64,000 bases of DNA from Phallus indusiatus (lineage: Eukaryota; Basidiomycota; Agaricomycetes; Phallales; Phallaceae). Both the position numbers and the translations under genes were made by a program. Position 1 is the stretch's first letter. Each line of letters begins with the position of its first letter. The notes beneath the pieces were generated by a model. The model had not been told where the DNA came from and did not search any database. It saw only the letters and a list, made by a program, of their open reading frames with translations. Shown piece by piece: positions 11,806 to 24,690 of the stretch. The stretch lies in the NCBI GenBank assembly GCA_027605045.1, contig JAQFWX010000006.1, positions 744,001 to 808,000 of the forward strand, in the 5' to 3' direction.

Positions 11806-13289
11806 ATTAATTTGTGATTTTAAGAATGGAGTAGAAAAAAAGATGAAACTGAACAGGAAGTATTAAACTGAATGAAAAAGTAGGTGGGTTGAGATATTGC
11901 TTGAACAAGACTCGCGCTTTTTATATGTTTAGTGAGTTGATCATCCTCCCACTGCAGTGCGCATTGAAAGTCCAAAGGTCTCTGGATCATTCATCATGGT
12001 TCAAGTCAAGTTCATCGCCAGTGCGCCCATTCGTTACGGTTACTACATTGTGTTTCGGCCAAGGGCGTGTTGATGAGAGTATGAGGTGACACGCAAGCTG
12101 CCTCGACTCCTCACAGGTTGTGCGAGCTCGTTGGAACCTCGGTCGCAGAAAATCTTGACGTTCGCCTGTAAGGAAGCAAAACAAGGGGATGTTAGCCAAA
12201 AAAAAACCGCACGTAATCAAGGGAAAAATAAAATCAAGGACTCGCAATTCTACGAAAGTGGCCGAAAAGCCTCGATCAATGTGAAAGAGGACAAGAGTCT
12301 AATAGGCTTCAGCAGGGCTCCGCGTCGAAAAGGACTAGCAACATTCCACGGCCATCTGTATATTAATCAAAAGATTTTATTTTATTTTTCTGAAAAGAGA
12401 GCGGGTATCAACGGAAACATAGAGCCTGATTTCCCATAACAGCCCCGAGACCTACTGTATGGGCGAGTCAGTGCGACTCCTCCAGCAAGTGAGACTGGGC
12501 AGGAGTAAAAGTTGATGTGTAGCCTTCTTAATCAAGAGTGGTCAACAAAAAGCCTATTAATATCTTATAACACATAAACCTTTTTTCTTTCGCGGATTCA
12601 ATCAAAAAAAATGGTCGTCAAGGTGTAGGTAGTTGATTCGTGGACCTTGGACCTCTCGACTTTACCTCAAGTCATGCGAAAATGGAGATTTAGCGGGTCA
12701 AACTGCGCTTGCATCATCAATGGCTAGCATTGCAGATTTGATGAGCTTTTCAATGACAAAGAAACATGAAGGAAAGGGAAAAAAGAAGGAACGATTATTT
12801 TTTAGTCAGCTGAAAAAAATTTCATTTTGTTGAAGGTGCTCAGGTAGCTCGAGCCGGGCTACCGTGCTGAATTCATTTCAATATACTGTGACAAAGTCGG
12901 ATACTTTTTAGTTGTGATGTGCTCGTTGGATTGAAGGAGACATCGGAGAGGAAAGTGTTTGGGGATCAAGGAAGTTTCATCCGCCGAGCGCTTAAGTAGA
13001 TTTTTTTGGGCTCAAAGCGACGAAGCGAAAGTTTCGGCCGACATAGGTATTAAAAAATGTTATTAAAGGGGCTACAGATTCTAACTATGACTACGGAAGC
13101 ATAGGGCTTGAGCTTATTAAAAGGAGTAATTTGTGAAAAGAGCGACATACTGCAGCCTACACCTGTCTCAATAACAAAAAAATACTCTAGTATAGTATAG
13201 TAAATTAAATCTAACCCAACTGAAAAAGGGACGCGTGTATATATTATCTTCTGGCTCTCACAACAAGTTTTGACTTATCAGAAGTTGAA
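11806..13289. other. Intergenic: upstream of the small C2H2 gene
   Basis: About 1.5 kb with no recognisable gene. Open frames on the plus strand (12086-12439, 12633-12833) are Lys/Arg-rich low-complexity with no motif. CT- and A-rich tracts are consistent with promoter and untranslated sequence. Confidence 0.5.
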
Positions 13290-15131
13290 TCACATAACTT
13301 CCTTGACGGTCTCCAAAGTGACGCAAATACCGGACAGCCTGTTTTCCGTTTTTTGAGGCTGAACATTGCATTCGATCTTGGTGGTAAGGATATCTTCTTC
13401 CGATCCATTCGCCAATTTAAAGGTCGTTTTGTCTGAGGTCGGCGAATAAGCATTTGATTTGTAAACGCTTACGTTCCTTGATAGTGGTCCGTTTGAGCTT
13501 GTATTTTGACTGTTGCTTAGATTTCGCATATGAGTCGGCAAATTGATGGGTTTGATTAATTTTCTTGTCGTAGCGTAAATAATCGAATCAACGGCACCTG
13601 AAAGCAATTAGTATGTCTCCTGGTACTGATGAATCGAGGTACCTCACCCAGAGAAAATAAGAAAAACATTCCGAATATCCAAACGGATTGAGGAACATTG
13701 GCTTCGTGCAAACCCACCAGACGAATAATAGCAATAGGAAATATACAAGTAAGGTACGCTTGACCACAATTTAGACCGAACAAAACAGAAAATATGATAT
13801 TTAGGCTTACCAAGTGGATACCTATAACAATTGGCGTAAATACATCTTAAGTGCAGGAGGAAAGCTCCTTACCATAGCATACGTTTCGCGATGGCTACCC
13901 TCTCACGAGAAAATAAATCTTCCATCTTATTATTCGTAGGCTGGACGCCCCGACCGCTGAAATTAATACTTCCACGAAGCGTTAAAAAAAGGAGTCCGTA
14001 AAATACAAATATGACAATGGCGGCAATGAATAACTGTAAAAGGTCAATTAGCTGCTCGAGTTTTTTCGCAATTAGATGATTTCCTTACAGGAATGTAATG
14101 AACACCTAACCGCTGAATAGCGTATTGTGATGAAATAAAGCACCTTAATCACCGTTAGAATACCAGCAATGTTGGAGGCAGGGCAACCATTACCAAGTGC
14201 CCGCAATTGAAACTGTCCAAGAAGATTAAAATACTCAGCCGAGAGATTCATAATTGACTGGAAATAAGTTTACTAACAAAATGGGCCTTTCTCTTTATGA
14301 GCAAGAATAGGTGGAAGTATCGCTAACGAAATATATTCAGAAACGTTAGAGGTGAACAAAATTATAAGTCTTACTGAGAAGGAGAATGAAAGCCCATCCC
14401 AAAACTGCAGTAGCGCAAACGACTTTCCGCGACCAACGTTTCCCAAGGGCAAGACCGCAGAATGTATGAATGGCGATTATACAACTCCTGCCAGTATCAA
14501 ATAAATTCAAAACTCGGCGATGGTCGTATAGCCGACAGCTTACCAGACTGTAGAACCCAAATCGCCCATGACCAAAGTAGCAGCTAATATAGCGGGCACG
14601 ATATTCCGACTAAGCACGACGTTCAACACAGGTCTGAGTTCTTCTAACCTTGTATAGAGCATATGTGACCTTCATAGATCATGTTGTCCATAGCCCATTT
14701 GATCTGTGTAAGCCCAGCTAGACTTTGAATCAAGTCCGATATCAATAAACAGATAATGAAGACTCTGTAGTGTGGCCGTCAGTACAAATGCTACTCTTTG
14801 CTTCATATTTGGAGAACATACGCTATCTGACGTGTAATGAAGGGCGGGGGGGATCCAGGTGCAGGGTTCTTGTTACAAAAAAGGGCGGATGATAATATGT
14901 ATAAAAGGAGAGACGAGACCAGGAAGCAGCTGCAGACACCAGCTACAGACATAATCTGTTTTTTTCACGTGAAACAATGTTTGTTTGCATTTGAACGAGT
15001 AATAAGAGTGATGAACTTACTATGACACCTGTTCTTTCATACGCAGTAAAATACGCAACCTTCCTTGCCACTGGAACACTAGGGTTCAGAGCTGCGCCTG
15101 CATGGGCCGCAAGACGGGAGACGAAGGACAT
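13290..15131 (-). CDS. Seven-transmembrane G-protein-coupled receptor (Git3/cAMP-receptor-like)
   Basis: Twelve-exon model, 370 residues: 15131-15021, 14955-14822, 14764-14649, 14583-14544, 14487-14375, 14322-14278, 14212-14194, 14143-14089, 14033-13873, 13821-13811, 13758-13648, 13597-13290; 1113 nt, exactly 371 codons. TM2 reads LLISDLIQSLAG, followed by a KWAMDNMI loop and a Cys before TM3. TM3 ends AIHTFCGLALGKRWSR. Extracellular loop 2 has the GPFF...WCFIS pattern with Cys. TM5 is FIAAIVIFVFYGLLFLTLRG. The intracellular loop has VAIAKRMLWYP, and TM7 ends DSIIYATTRKLIKP. These are hallmarks of fungal receptors of this type, thought to sense nutrients or other small ligands through a G alpha subunit. 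Two exons are tiny (19 and 11 nt). The ligand is unknown. Confidence 0.88.
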
Positions 15132-15967
15132 GTTCAAGGGGGACCTTCTACCTGTCACCTTTTGAGCTGAGTTGGCGTTATAAAACGTAAAGTTCGCATT
15201 CGGCTCCTGACTAGCGTGAATTCAAAGCGAGGGCGTTGGCTACACTGCCAAGGACTGTACATTTATATACTCAATTCAAAGAACTAATGAATATGTACCT
15301 AGGCCTTGGCGCTCATGGCATAAACTTTTGGTGATGAGTTACGTTCCCAAAACACGTATGATATGCATGAAGAAAACTAATCTGAGAATCTGCAGGAGGG
15401 GAGAAGAAAGGTATCAGTGTGTGTTAATGACGCGGTGAGCACTCTCAAGTTAACTTATTAAAAAAGTCATGACAGAAATCGACACTAATACATATTAAAA
15501 TCATGATGAGCCGAATTGATCAAGGTTTTGACACCCAAGGTGACGTGCACTCGCCGCATATCTAAAAGTTGTCGGATTTCTTTGACCTTCGTGGCGCTTT
15601 TGGCAAAGGGTCCCGGTCATCACAAATCATCGATAGTCATCCACATCAGCGTTTAAAACTTGGCAAAATAAACGGTGTTTTTCTCGACTCCACCCCCGCC
15701 CATATGTACTTACTCAAAATTGCATCTGATTTTAACCGAGCAGAGGAATGCCTCGACAAACTATTTGACAAGCCGGGGTTTGACACATAGGGGTTGTTTC
15801 AATTAGAATAATTTAATAGGTAGATCATAAAACTTTGACGCTGTTGTCATGACATTTCTTAATGATCTGAATATATAAACACGAACCTTCATAAAGTAAT
15901 CTTTCTCCACTACAACATAGCCTGACCATAATTTTCTCCGAAGAAAAGTCGCACAAAAAAAACCGTT
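15132..15967. other. Intergenic: GPCR upstream region
   Basis: No gene recognised. A 73-codon plus-strand frame at 15569-15790 has no motif. The segment should contain the GPCR promoter on its left and the 3' region of the next gene on its right. Confidence 0.5.
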
Positions 15968-17278
15968 TCATGTATCATATTCTTTACATACTTCCTCCAA
16001 TAAGTTCGCATCAATATCTAAATCACCATATGAAGAGGAAGAATTCGCATCGTTGTACGTCGTATCATCATCCAAGGAGTCTTGTGTCGTTGTTCCGATA
16101 GTGGGCTGATCAGGCTCTTCGAGACCAAGTTTTTCTTCATCATCTGTAAGACATAACGACATGGAGCCAACCTTGGCGGTCTGATTCTCCGTTCGGTAGG
16201 ATCTTTTGGGCGGTGCGGCAGGAGCGGGAGAAGAGATAGATTTCCTCCGCCGTGATTCTACCAACTTTGTGTTGGGCTGCACATCATAACTGACTTTCTG
16301 TGGCAGCGGTTTTGAGAACCCTATGGCATCGCGTGATGCAATGGTACTTTGGCTAACGCGTTTTGATGACTGGCCACTTTCGGTGGATTCGTCTTCCGAA
16401 GGTCTTTCAGAGCCCTTCTGAGATAGGGCCGCGTTTTGCGTGGGCAAATCTGCTTTATGAGTGTAGTGATCACTAGTCTTCTTCTCGCGACTGATCTCTT
16501 GCAAAAGTGCTTTTAGTCGTCCCTTTTGGGAGAATCCTTAAGAGAAATCGGCGGTTTTGCCGTCACGACCAAATGTCCGCGCGTACTCTTCGCCGTAGTC
16601 TCGACTCCAAGGTTATGATTTGAAGTTGAGTCAATTGTAAGATGCTCAGGGGAATTACGACACCGACTGTCCGTGTTTAATCGTGACTGCAGGGGCAGCT
16701 GTGTCCGATGATTACTGGTGACGTGTTTGGTGGCCGATTTCTGTGAATTTGCAAATCCGGAGATAGCCTTTTCGTTCAATGAATGTGACACTCGTGCCAG
16801 TATCTCGGTGCCCAGTTTGCCTTTCCCTAGCAACTGCAACGATTGGCTTTCCGGTACTTTATTACTGGCGAGAACAGGCGACTTTTCAAAGACGTGCGAG
16901 CCTGATCGTGTTCTTTTTAAAGACCTCGACTTAGAGGAACCAGAATTAAGTACAGCAGTAGAGGAGCCAGACGAAAATAATGATGCTGGAGCAGATGTTG
17001 CCTTGGTACGAGCCATACCAGTAACGGCTTGTAATGTAGTGGAGGATACCGCTTGGGTTGATTGATGCACTGGAATATCTAGACAAGTGCTTTCATAAAC
17101 TACGTTATCTCGCCTTGTCAAGAAGTGCATACGTACCTTCCACATCCATCAACAATCTGTGTAAAGGTCCACACCCAGTTTGAGAGCTCGACCACATGAT
17201 ATCTGGTGAAGCTGTGATATCTTCCGCGAATTGATTGTCTGATTTCGATGATCCAGTGTTCATCACGAACGGCGGCAT
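15968..17278 (-). CDS. Disordered, probably nuclear protein of unknown function
   Basis: Three-exon model: 17278-17137, 17078-16587, 16536-15968; 1203 nt, 400 residues. It begins MPPFVMNTGSS and contains ITASPDIMWSSSQTG. The middle is rich in Ser, Thr, Lys and Arg with several basic clusters (SRSLKRTRSG, ESRRRKS). The C-terminus is acidic: DSLDDDTTYNDANSSSSYGD then a short helix-like LDIDANLLEEVCKEYDT. That pattern of basic patches and an acidic tail is common in nuclear and DNA-repair factors, but I do not recognise a family. The second intron (16537-16586) has a weak GTACGC donor. Without it the two open frames do not join, so either the splice is right or there is a frameshift here. Confidence 0.68.
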
Positions 17279-17572
17279 GATAGATCACCTCAAAGAGAAG
17301 AAAAAGAATGGTAGGTGGTTAAGCTTTCAGTCCGAAGTATATGTCACGTCCGTTGCGCTTAACGCGGACGCGACGCGAGCACGTGAATGTCAGCCGTGTT
17401 CACGGCGACTTCCGCGCAGCAGTTGCATCTCAAGTGCTCCCACAATATTTTGTAAGATAATATCTATAATAAAAACAGTAATACAACTACAATGATTGTG
17501 CAAATCAAGATGAAAAAAAAATATTGCTTCAGTGTGCGATATATCCGGAAATCCAAAAAATGACTAGTGTGA

Positions 17573-20500
17573 TCACAGCCAACCTGCTGCATAAGAGCCT
17601 AACTCCTCTAAAGTGAGGCTCGGGCTACCCTCTATTCCATCGTTGTGCAGGTCATCGTTATCACTATCATCATCCCCACGGCTTGGTCCAGGAACGGCGT
17701 TCTCTGCTGATTTCTTTTCTCGTTGCCGGCCCTTTACGACAGTCTTGCACAAGGGACACGTCCGAGCATTTTGCAACCATTGCTATAGCAGTGTCGAGTT
17801 ATTAACTTGTTTTATGTATAATCATTCAATCAAATCAACAAACCTCCAGACATCCCTTATGGAACCAATGACTGCAGTCACTGATGCGCAAAACGGGGTC
17901 CAGTTCTTTGTACTATAAACGTGATGGTCAATCAACTTGAAAAAACCACGCATTACGACATGAAATTACACCTACATCATCTAGACAGATAGGACACCGC
18001 GTCTCTCCATCAGGTTCGCAAAAGTCTTTGTAGAACCCAGTTGGCATCCTTGCTAGTAGATGTGGAGCTGTTCCTCGCGGCTTCACATCACCAATCAAGC
18101 TACTTAGTTGCAGTAAGGTTTCATATGACGAATCGAAATCCTCATCAGCCTTTCGATAAAAAACAACAACAACAAAAGGACGTGAACAAAAATATGACAC
18201 TGCGACGAACCGGGAACTCACGATATAGTCCCCAAGAATCCTAGGAATATGTCCTCTGAGCTCAAACCGATTACGTCTCCTTTCCCCAAACAAATCTGAA
18301 CCTTCACGAAAACGATTCTGAGCTCTTGCAAACCGAGCTTGGCGCATTTGTTGCCTAATATTCAGTGTCGGCGGAGAAGGCGATCGACGTTCCCCGCGAT
18401 GCTCATGACTATGCGCCTGGAAAGAATTGAATCCAGTAGTAGTATCCCAATCCGAAGCCGAAGCTGAAGCTGTAGAATTCAAAAAGGAGGAGAGTCTTCT
18501 TCTTTCTCCATACCGATGCATATATGATTGCGATGGCTCAATATCTCGTTGCTCCAGCTCACCCCACTGGTCTAAAGCGCGCAACGCCCTATCGACTTGA
18601 GCCTCAGATTCTCGTAAACGACGTTGCAAACGTGCCGACGCATCAGCAAGAGGCGTATATAGATCTGACTGTGTCGAAGACCTATCCAAACGTGGCCAAA
18701 ACCCTCGAGGACCATTATCTTCTTCTCTGATTCTGCGAGAAATGATATCTCGCAATTGTTGTCTTTCTCGAGAGACAGAGGTACTAGTATCATCTTCAGC
18801 TGATGTACTATCCTGATCTGCGAACACCCGCGGTGGCACAGGACTTGCGAATGCCAACCCCTGCGATTCCTGCGACGATGGTTGAACAAGCGGCGGGAAT
18901 CTCCTCACTGACGGAAGTCTCGGTACATTAGTCCAACGCGGTGAATCACTTGACCAGTTCTCAGAGTTAGAACGAGACAGCGGCGAAGATCTATCTGCGA
19001 CAACTCGCGGTGCGAACGCATAGTGATCGAAACCGACTGATGTTCTTTCCCTTTCGGATGGGGTAGTATCTCCGACAGGCGCAGTGGTTTCCATGGAACT
19101 CAAGGAATTCCGCAATCTTTCCAGTCTTGTCAATCGCTCAACACGAAGTTGCTCCGCCCCCGAGCGTTGGCCAATCTGATTCATATCTGATGTCGTAGGC
19201 TCTCGATACCAGGGAGTCCATGGTTGAGCCTCTCTAAGAGCGTCCGCTCTGGCGGCGCGACGTCTAACCAAATCATTGAAGGACTCTCCATTCCTGACTG
19301 CAGGAATGCGCCAAGTGCGATTAACGTCACCCCCACCTCCGTTGTTACTGCTTGTTGCCTCATTGGAGAGATTTCGTGTGGCATCCCTAATGGCATTATC
19401 TCGTGACAATGAAGGTGGCACGAATCGATTGTTGGAGTTGGGCAGTTGAACATTGGGCCTAACCAGGTTCTCTGGTGCATTTTGCGGTCGTCTTGAAAAC
19501 AGGAAATCCGGTGGCAGAGGTCCTATACAACAACAAATACGTCATGTCTTGAGGGGATGGTGATAGCGTATGCAGACATACGTGAATTTTCTCTTGGATA
19601 CCAATGGGGATCACTCGTCCCTTCTGGAGAAACCCAGGGCTCCTGAGATCCATATGAGCTCCCTAGTGTCATTACAGATCTCTCAGTTTTCACGATATCT
19701 TGACAGGCAAGATCACCAACCTAAATTGTTCGTCCGAATATTGGACTCAGACAATGGGGGGTCAGATTGTCCAACACGCTGGTTATTAGCAGCCGGAGCT
19801 CGACGGAGATGACGTTGTAGTCCTAAAACAAGACTTAGGCACTTTGGAATTACTCAAGCACTTCAGAATACTTACGACTCAAATAGCTTTCGGAAGCAGT
19901 CATCTGTTCGTTAGGTGCTGGAGGGCTGTCAATAGTCAAGTCTCAGGCTCTAGCATCCAAAACTTACGATGTAGTGGAGAGGGTGGACGGAAGTTGCTCG
20001 TGGGCGACCGGGTGGATTGTGCCGACGACGAAGGAAATACTAGTATTGTAATGATAAGTTATGTTGTACGAGGCCGTTACTATAAGGTAGTTTACCTGTT
20101 GAACCAACTGTGCGATCACTATCTTGATCCATATCCTGAAAATCAGATCTTTCTACGACAGTAGAAGCTGACGACCTTCTCATATGTCGGGGAGGAATAT
20201 ACTCTAAGGCGACTGGTTAAAGTCTAATTCAACTTAAGGACTACATGAAAGGACATACGAGGAGTGTACGCTGTACTACTGCGAGCTTCATTGGTATTGC
20301 GGTACAGTTGAGACCACGATGGTTCTGTCCTTTCATTCTGGGAAGGACCGGACAGAGACGCCGAGGAATTGCGGTTCCCTATACCTTATGTCCATTTTAA
20401 CCAAAGCATTATATATAGCAAAGAAAAAGAAAACCCTACCGAAGAGAGAAGCAAGCGATCTAGGTCGTGGTTGATCAATCCTTTCACTTCGTATGGGTTC

Positions 20501-22619
20501 AGGAATGAAAGGTTCGGGTTCTTCTGACAAATGATCATCGCTCATATCGATACTCCACGACGTTCGTAGGTTTCGTCTTATTCCTGTTCGCGCAGAACGT
20601 TGTTCGGAAGCCAAAGATGATGACGACGATGCACTACTGTGCACGGTATTGAAACGTAACGCAGGATCCAACAAAGAGCGCGAAGCTCGACCAACGGTCG
20701 CAGCCGGCGCAGGTGGCATCGAAAGAACAGGAAAATCATCATCTATTAAACCTGATATTCTTTCTTCAGTATCCAAAGATGTAGAACGGGTACGTTCAAA
20801 AGCCCGAAATGGATTTCGAACTCGACGTCTAGTGGATGATTCTCCTTGCGTTGTCGAAGATGATGTAGACCTATGAAGAAGGTCCCGGAGAGTTCCAACT
20901 AGCGAGGTAGATTGCCCTTGATTATTCGCCTGAGGCCGTTCTGGAACAATAACTCTCGTTGACGAGCCGGGCGTAAGATTCTCCAAAGAGCTTTCTCTTG
21001 AATCTAAACCAGCCAAAAAGTTCCGCCAAGGTACAGGAGAAAAGGCTCTTCCGCCATTTCGTTCGCTTCCGCTCCTTCGCAACGGGGACATATTTGCGGA
21101 AGCAATCTCTGGCAACCTACTACTACCGGCAACGTTGCTTTGAGGCTGAACAGGCTCCACATGCACTGAATCTTCCAAAGGAACAAGACTCGGATGATCT
21201 TGAAGTGAAAATGAGATTTGTTCAATCCCCTCCATTTGTTGAGATGTATTGACTGTTGATGTGCCATGATTCTCTATCTCGGGACTTTGCCGAGATTGTG
21301 TGTTGTCACTAATAGAAAGTGGTGACTCTCTTCCAGAGTCTGGTGAGCTGTTAGACTCTTCAAAATTGAATGACGTGTAAGGATGAAAGAGATCATGCAT
21401 ATCCTGGAACCAGTCACTTGATCGTAGTGGTGCTGGGTTATTCCGGGAAGACGGGGCAGGTGGATCTAGTCTTGCTGCCGTGTTTCCTCTTGAAGAAGAC
21501 GCGATGGGATCATGATTCAAGAATGAACTCCGACGTGCGTTTCTAGGAGGGTGAAGAGTATGGGAAAGAGTGGGTAATTGTGTTCTGTCACGGGGAAGAG
21601 ACAAGCGGAGAGGATTAGGGAACACACTCGGTAGAGTTTGTCTTGTATCCTCGTAAGGTACCCATGTATTGGGATTAGGATTAGGATTGTTGGGAGTGGT
21701 GACAGTTTCGGAATTGGTAAGAGATCTCAAGCGTAAGCTTGGAACAGGGTGTGACGGTCTATTCGCCGAAGCTGACCTGAATAAGGAACTAGATGAACTA
21801 GCCATGTCATCGGTTCCGACAGAAGACAAGTTGGAGCCAGAAGATTCATTGGACCTAAGATGCATACGTCTCAATAACCTAGGAACGAGGTCACTCCGGG
21901 CATCTCTATGTGGGGCGTTTTCCCCATGTGTAGCTGCTGGGTGATATCAGACACGTGGAATTCACATAATAGAAAAACACACTAAACGCACAGCTGGAGA
22001 GCTCCTCGGAGAAAGTATTAAGTGGGGGGTTGATCGATGCTTGAGTTTGGGCAATTTCCAAGTTTGCTGAGCCCTCAGACAGAGTTGAATATCGACTTCT
22101 TGAGGCAAATGTATCGGGAGACCGTCGTAAAATGTCCATTTGTTGATCGAATTCCATTGAACGGGCAATGTCTTCCTCGGCATGGTTGGTCTCATTTACA
22201 GAGCGGTGAGGTTCTTGAAGGCCCTCTTGACTATGAACCGTCTGAATAGGTATGAAATCATCGGGAGAGAAGGCTGTAGACTCTGTATGTTCAGATGATT
22301 GTGTTGCATTTGATGCAGGGGAGAGAGATCTCGATCGGGTCGAAGTGGAAAGCGACCATTGACCGGTCGTTCTGGACAAAACAGGATCTTCATGGTTTTC
22401 GCCTCTTTGTCTCTTGTGTCGCCCAGACTCTCTGTTGCTCCCTTCGAGGCCGCCGTCGTCGGATGAATGATTGGACGAGCTTCCGGTCCCAGCCGCGCCG
22501 CCATTAACCAAAGCGAGGTTGTCGTCCGTCGTGCATGCTGAGTCTTGACGTGCACGCTTCCTATGCGCATTCGACGACTGGGAATGGACTAGGGAAAGAT
22601 CTTCCAAAACCTCCGCCAT
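17573..22619 (-). CDS. RING-H2 E3 ubiquitin ligase with long disordered N-terminus
   Basis: Twelve-exon model, 1473 residues: 22619-21983, 21936-20440, 20378-20259, 20212-20096, 20039-19968, 19917-19876, 19822-19721, 19662-19582, 19522-18222, 18149-17976, 17912-17844, 17782-17573; 4422 nt, exactly 1474 codons. The first 1250 residues are Ser/Arg/Pro-rich low-complexity sequence without a recognised fold. Near the C-terminus a RING-H2 finger is split over three exons: CPICLDD, then DCSHWFHKGCLEQW, then CPLC. Cys and His spacing is C3H2C3 and all eight ligands are present. An acidic tail follows. Expected role: recruit an E2 and ubiquitinate substrates held by the disordered part. The gene immediately upstream on the same strand encodes a Ubc13-type E2. 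An alternative start TTG lies upstream; ATG at 22619 is the natural choice. Confidence 0.88.
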
Positions 22620-22904
22620 GCGTTGAGAAGGAAAGTAACACACTGTCCCTAACAAATAGTCCCATTATCATTGTCACAGTCGGGGTTTCAAATGGCCATA
22701 TTCAAAGGCGGCGGGTCAAAAATACATCCATTCGGTAAGTAAGCACAAGTAAGCAAAGCACAGACTGAGTAAGTAATGTAAAACAGAATGGAAATATTCC
22801 AAAAGAGGGACATGGCAGGCAATGGCGTATAGTTCTACAAGTAGAGATTGATAGAGAGAGAAAAACTGCTTGTTTGAATCCTTTTTGATACAAGTCGTGA
22901 TGGT

Positions 22905-23833
22905 TCATTTATCTGAGGCGTACTTCTCCGTCCACTCCTTACTCACAGCCTGTGCGGCTTTCTCGTCTTCCTTGTAATGTTTCGCTACGTCAGTTGCTAA
23001 AGGATCATCGGGGTTCGGTGCTGATAATAGGGCCTGAACTGACAATAATACGGTACGAATTTGCAAGGCCGGAGACCATTTATCTATAGCCATCAATTGT
23101 CGGCACAAGATAAGCGAGGTAGTTTAGGAGTAAACAAGTACCTTTCAGGATGTCCAAACAAATTCGGCCAAGTTTGTCTGAGGAATAAGCATTCAGCAAG
23201 ATGAAAGGAGACCAATTAGAACAATGAACATACCAATGTTAGGATGGTATATCTTTGTCAAAAACCGAACCTTTGGGGGACTCATGGGATACTCTTCAGG
23301 TAAAAACAACTCCAACTTGAAAACACCGTCTAAACAAAATATGCAGTCTACAGTGTACATCAATAGACAGGCACCTACGCTCAAACGGACTACCACTAGG
23401 CCCGTGAATGGCGACATCAAAGTACCGGAGATTGTCTTCATGAGGGATTGCGCTTATTCCAGGAGCAGGGTCTGCCATTAACCGTTCGGTCTCCTATGAG
23501 ACCGAATGCATAAGACAGACATCATGTGCAAACGCATCCATGATGGGAAAGCCAATTGCGATGACCAGACGGACATAAGGTATAGGCACAATTAGTAAGA
23601 GAAACCAGTTTGATGATTACGACGGCGCAATCGAGGAGCACGGAATCAGGGCAAATATTGAAACATTTTCGAAGAGATCGGAGAATCACAAGGAGAGGTG
23701 TATCATCAGAAAAGGACTCGATTGGCTTTTCACATGGACTAACCTTGATAATTCGCTACCCCCAGATCAAACATGAGATGCAGGCTGAGGATGCGATGTT
23801 TATGATACACACCTTCGGTAAACTTACAGACAT
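22905..23833 (-). CDS. ubc13: Ubiquitin-conjugating enzyme E2, Ubc13/UBE2N type
   Basis: Six-exon model: 23833-23813, 23755-23744, 23493-23379, 23329-23234, 23177-23142, 23083-22905; 459 nt, 152 residues, the usual family length. It starts [20 protein letters not shown]. The catalytic Cys88 is in GRICLDILK, and the HPN tripeptide of the family is present in KIYHPNID. The C-terminal helices [20 protein letters not shown] and DVAKHYKED match Ubc13. Family knowledge: Ubc13 with a Mms2-type partner builds Lys63-linked chains in DNA damage tolerance and signalling. Exon 2 is only 12 nt (RIIK), and intron 2 is long for this locus (250 nt). The RING ligase at 17573-22619 begins 286 bp beyond its stop codon in the same orientation. 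Confidence 0.93.
23485..23506 (-). promoter_or_regulatory. Hairpin around the intron 2 acceptor of the Ubc13 gene
   Basis: Nine-base arms TTCGGTCTC (23485-23493) and GAGACCGAA (23498-23506) are exact reverse complements separated by four bases. The AG of the predicted 3' splice site (23495-23494) lies in the loop and exon 3 starts at 23493. A transcript hairpin here could affect splice-site use; this is inference. Confidence 0.55.
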
Positions 23834-24690
23834 AACAACTCTTGAAGACTTAGCTCACTCGATGAAAGGTAAATGTAGGAGTGGTGGAGGAGACGTTGAT
23901 TAGAAGCGTGACTGTCACGCGAGCGTAATGGCGATGGATTCGATGATGCTAACAACGGGCGTCTGTCACTCTCGCCAGCCAAAGTTTCCTAGCTACGACA
24001 ATTTTGTGATACTGGTGTCCCTACTTTGTAATCTGACTGTTCTCATTTGTCTTTCTCCCGCGATACAAAGTTTTGCCTTGCCTCGGACACGCGGACTGAT
24101 GGAGATTTCTGGTGCAGTGCTGAATCACTGGCATACTAGGAATTGAGCCACCAGACCATGAGAGTTTCGTGTGTGAATTCTTTCAAATTACCCTACACGA
24201 AGTTTAAAAATGATTCTAGAGGGCTTTCTTTATTATTAAACATGTCAAATGTGTAGGCGCTCCGAGTCATACGTGGAATACGTGTTGAATATCTGAATAT
24301 GCCCGACGTCGGAAAATATGGCACCCTGACTTTCCGGAACTAAGTCTCAGTGGCGACTGCGGAACTCTGGTTCCACGTTGTATTGCAACCACATCCATCG
24401 AGTCAATTTGCACCTGATATCTCATGTATCCGGACCAGTCGCTGCTGGTTCAATTGTGTGACTTGACCGCACGATGCTCAAAGATCATATATCATATTCC
24501 AAGTTATCCAATACAATATTATTTGTTACATACGTTACTGCGATAATTATACAGAACCAGCACTCCAAGTCCTGGGTCTAAGGTCTTCCACAAAAGATAA
24601 ATATGAAACTGTGAGGCACAGCGTCGATCGTTTTTTCCCGAAACCCCTTTATGCATCACCCAAGATCCAGGAAGCTAATGCCACTTGTCT
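23834..24690. other. Intergenic between Ubc13 and the phospholipase D homologue
   Basis: No gene recognised. Left part should be the Ubc13 promoter. AT-rich sequence at 24480-24550 is the likely 3' region of the neighbour. Confidence 0.5.

Noticed and set aside
15968..17145. A frameshift separating two genes in the unknown protein region
   Set aside because: A 50-nt intron (16537-16586) joins the two frames with correct phase, so one gene is simpler, though the donor is weak.
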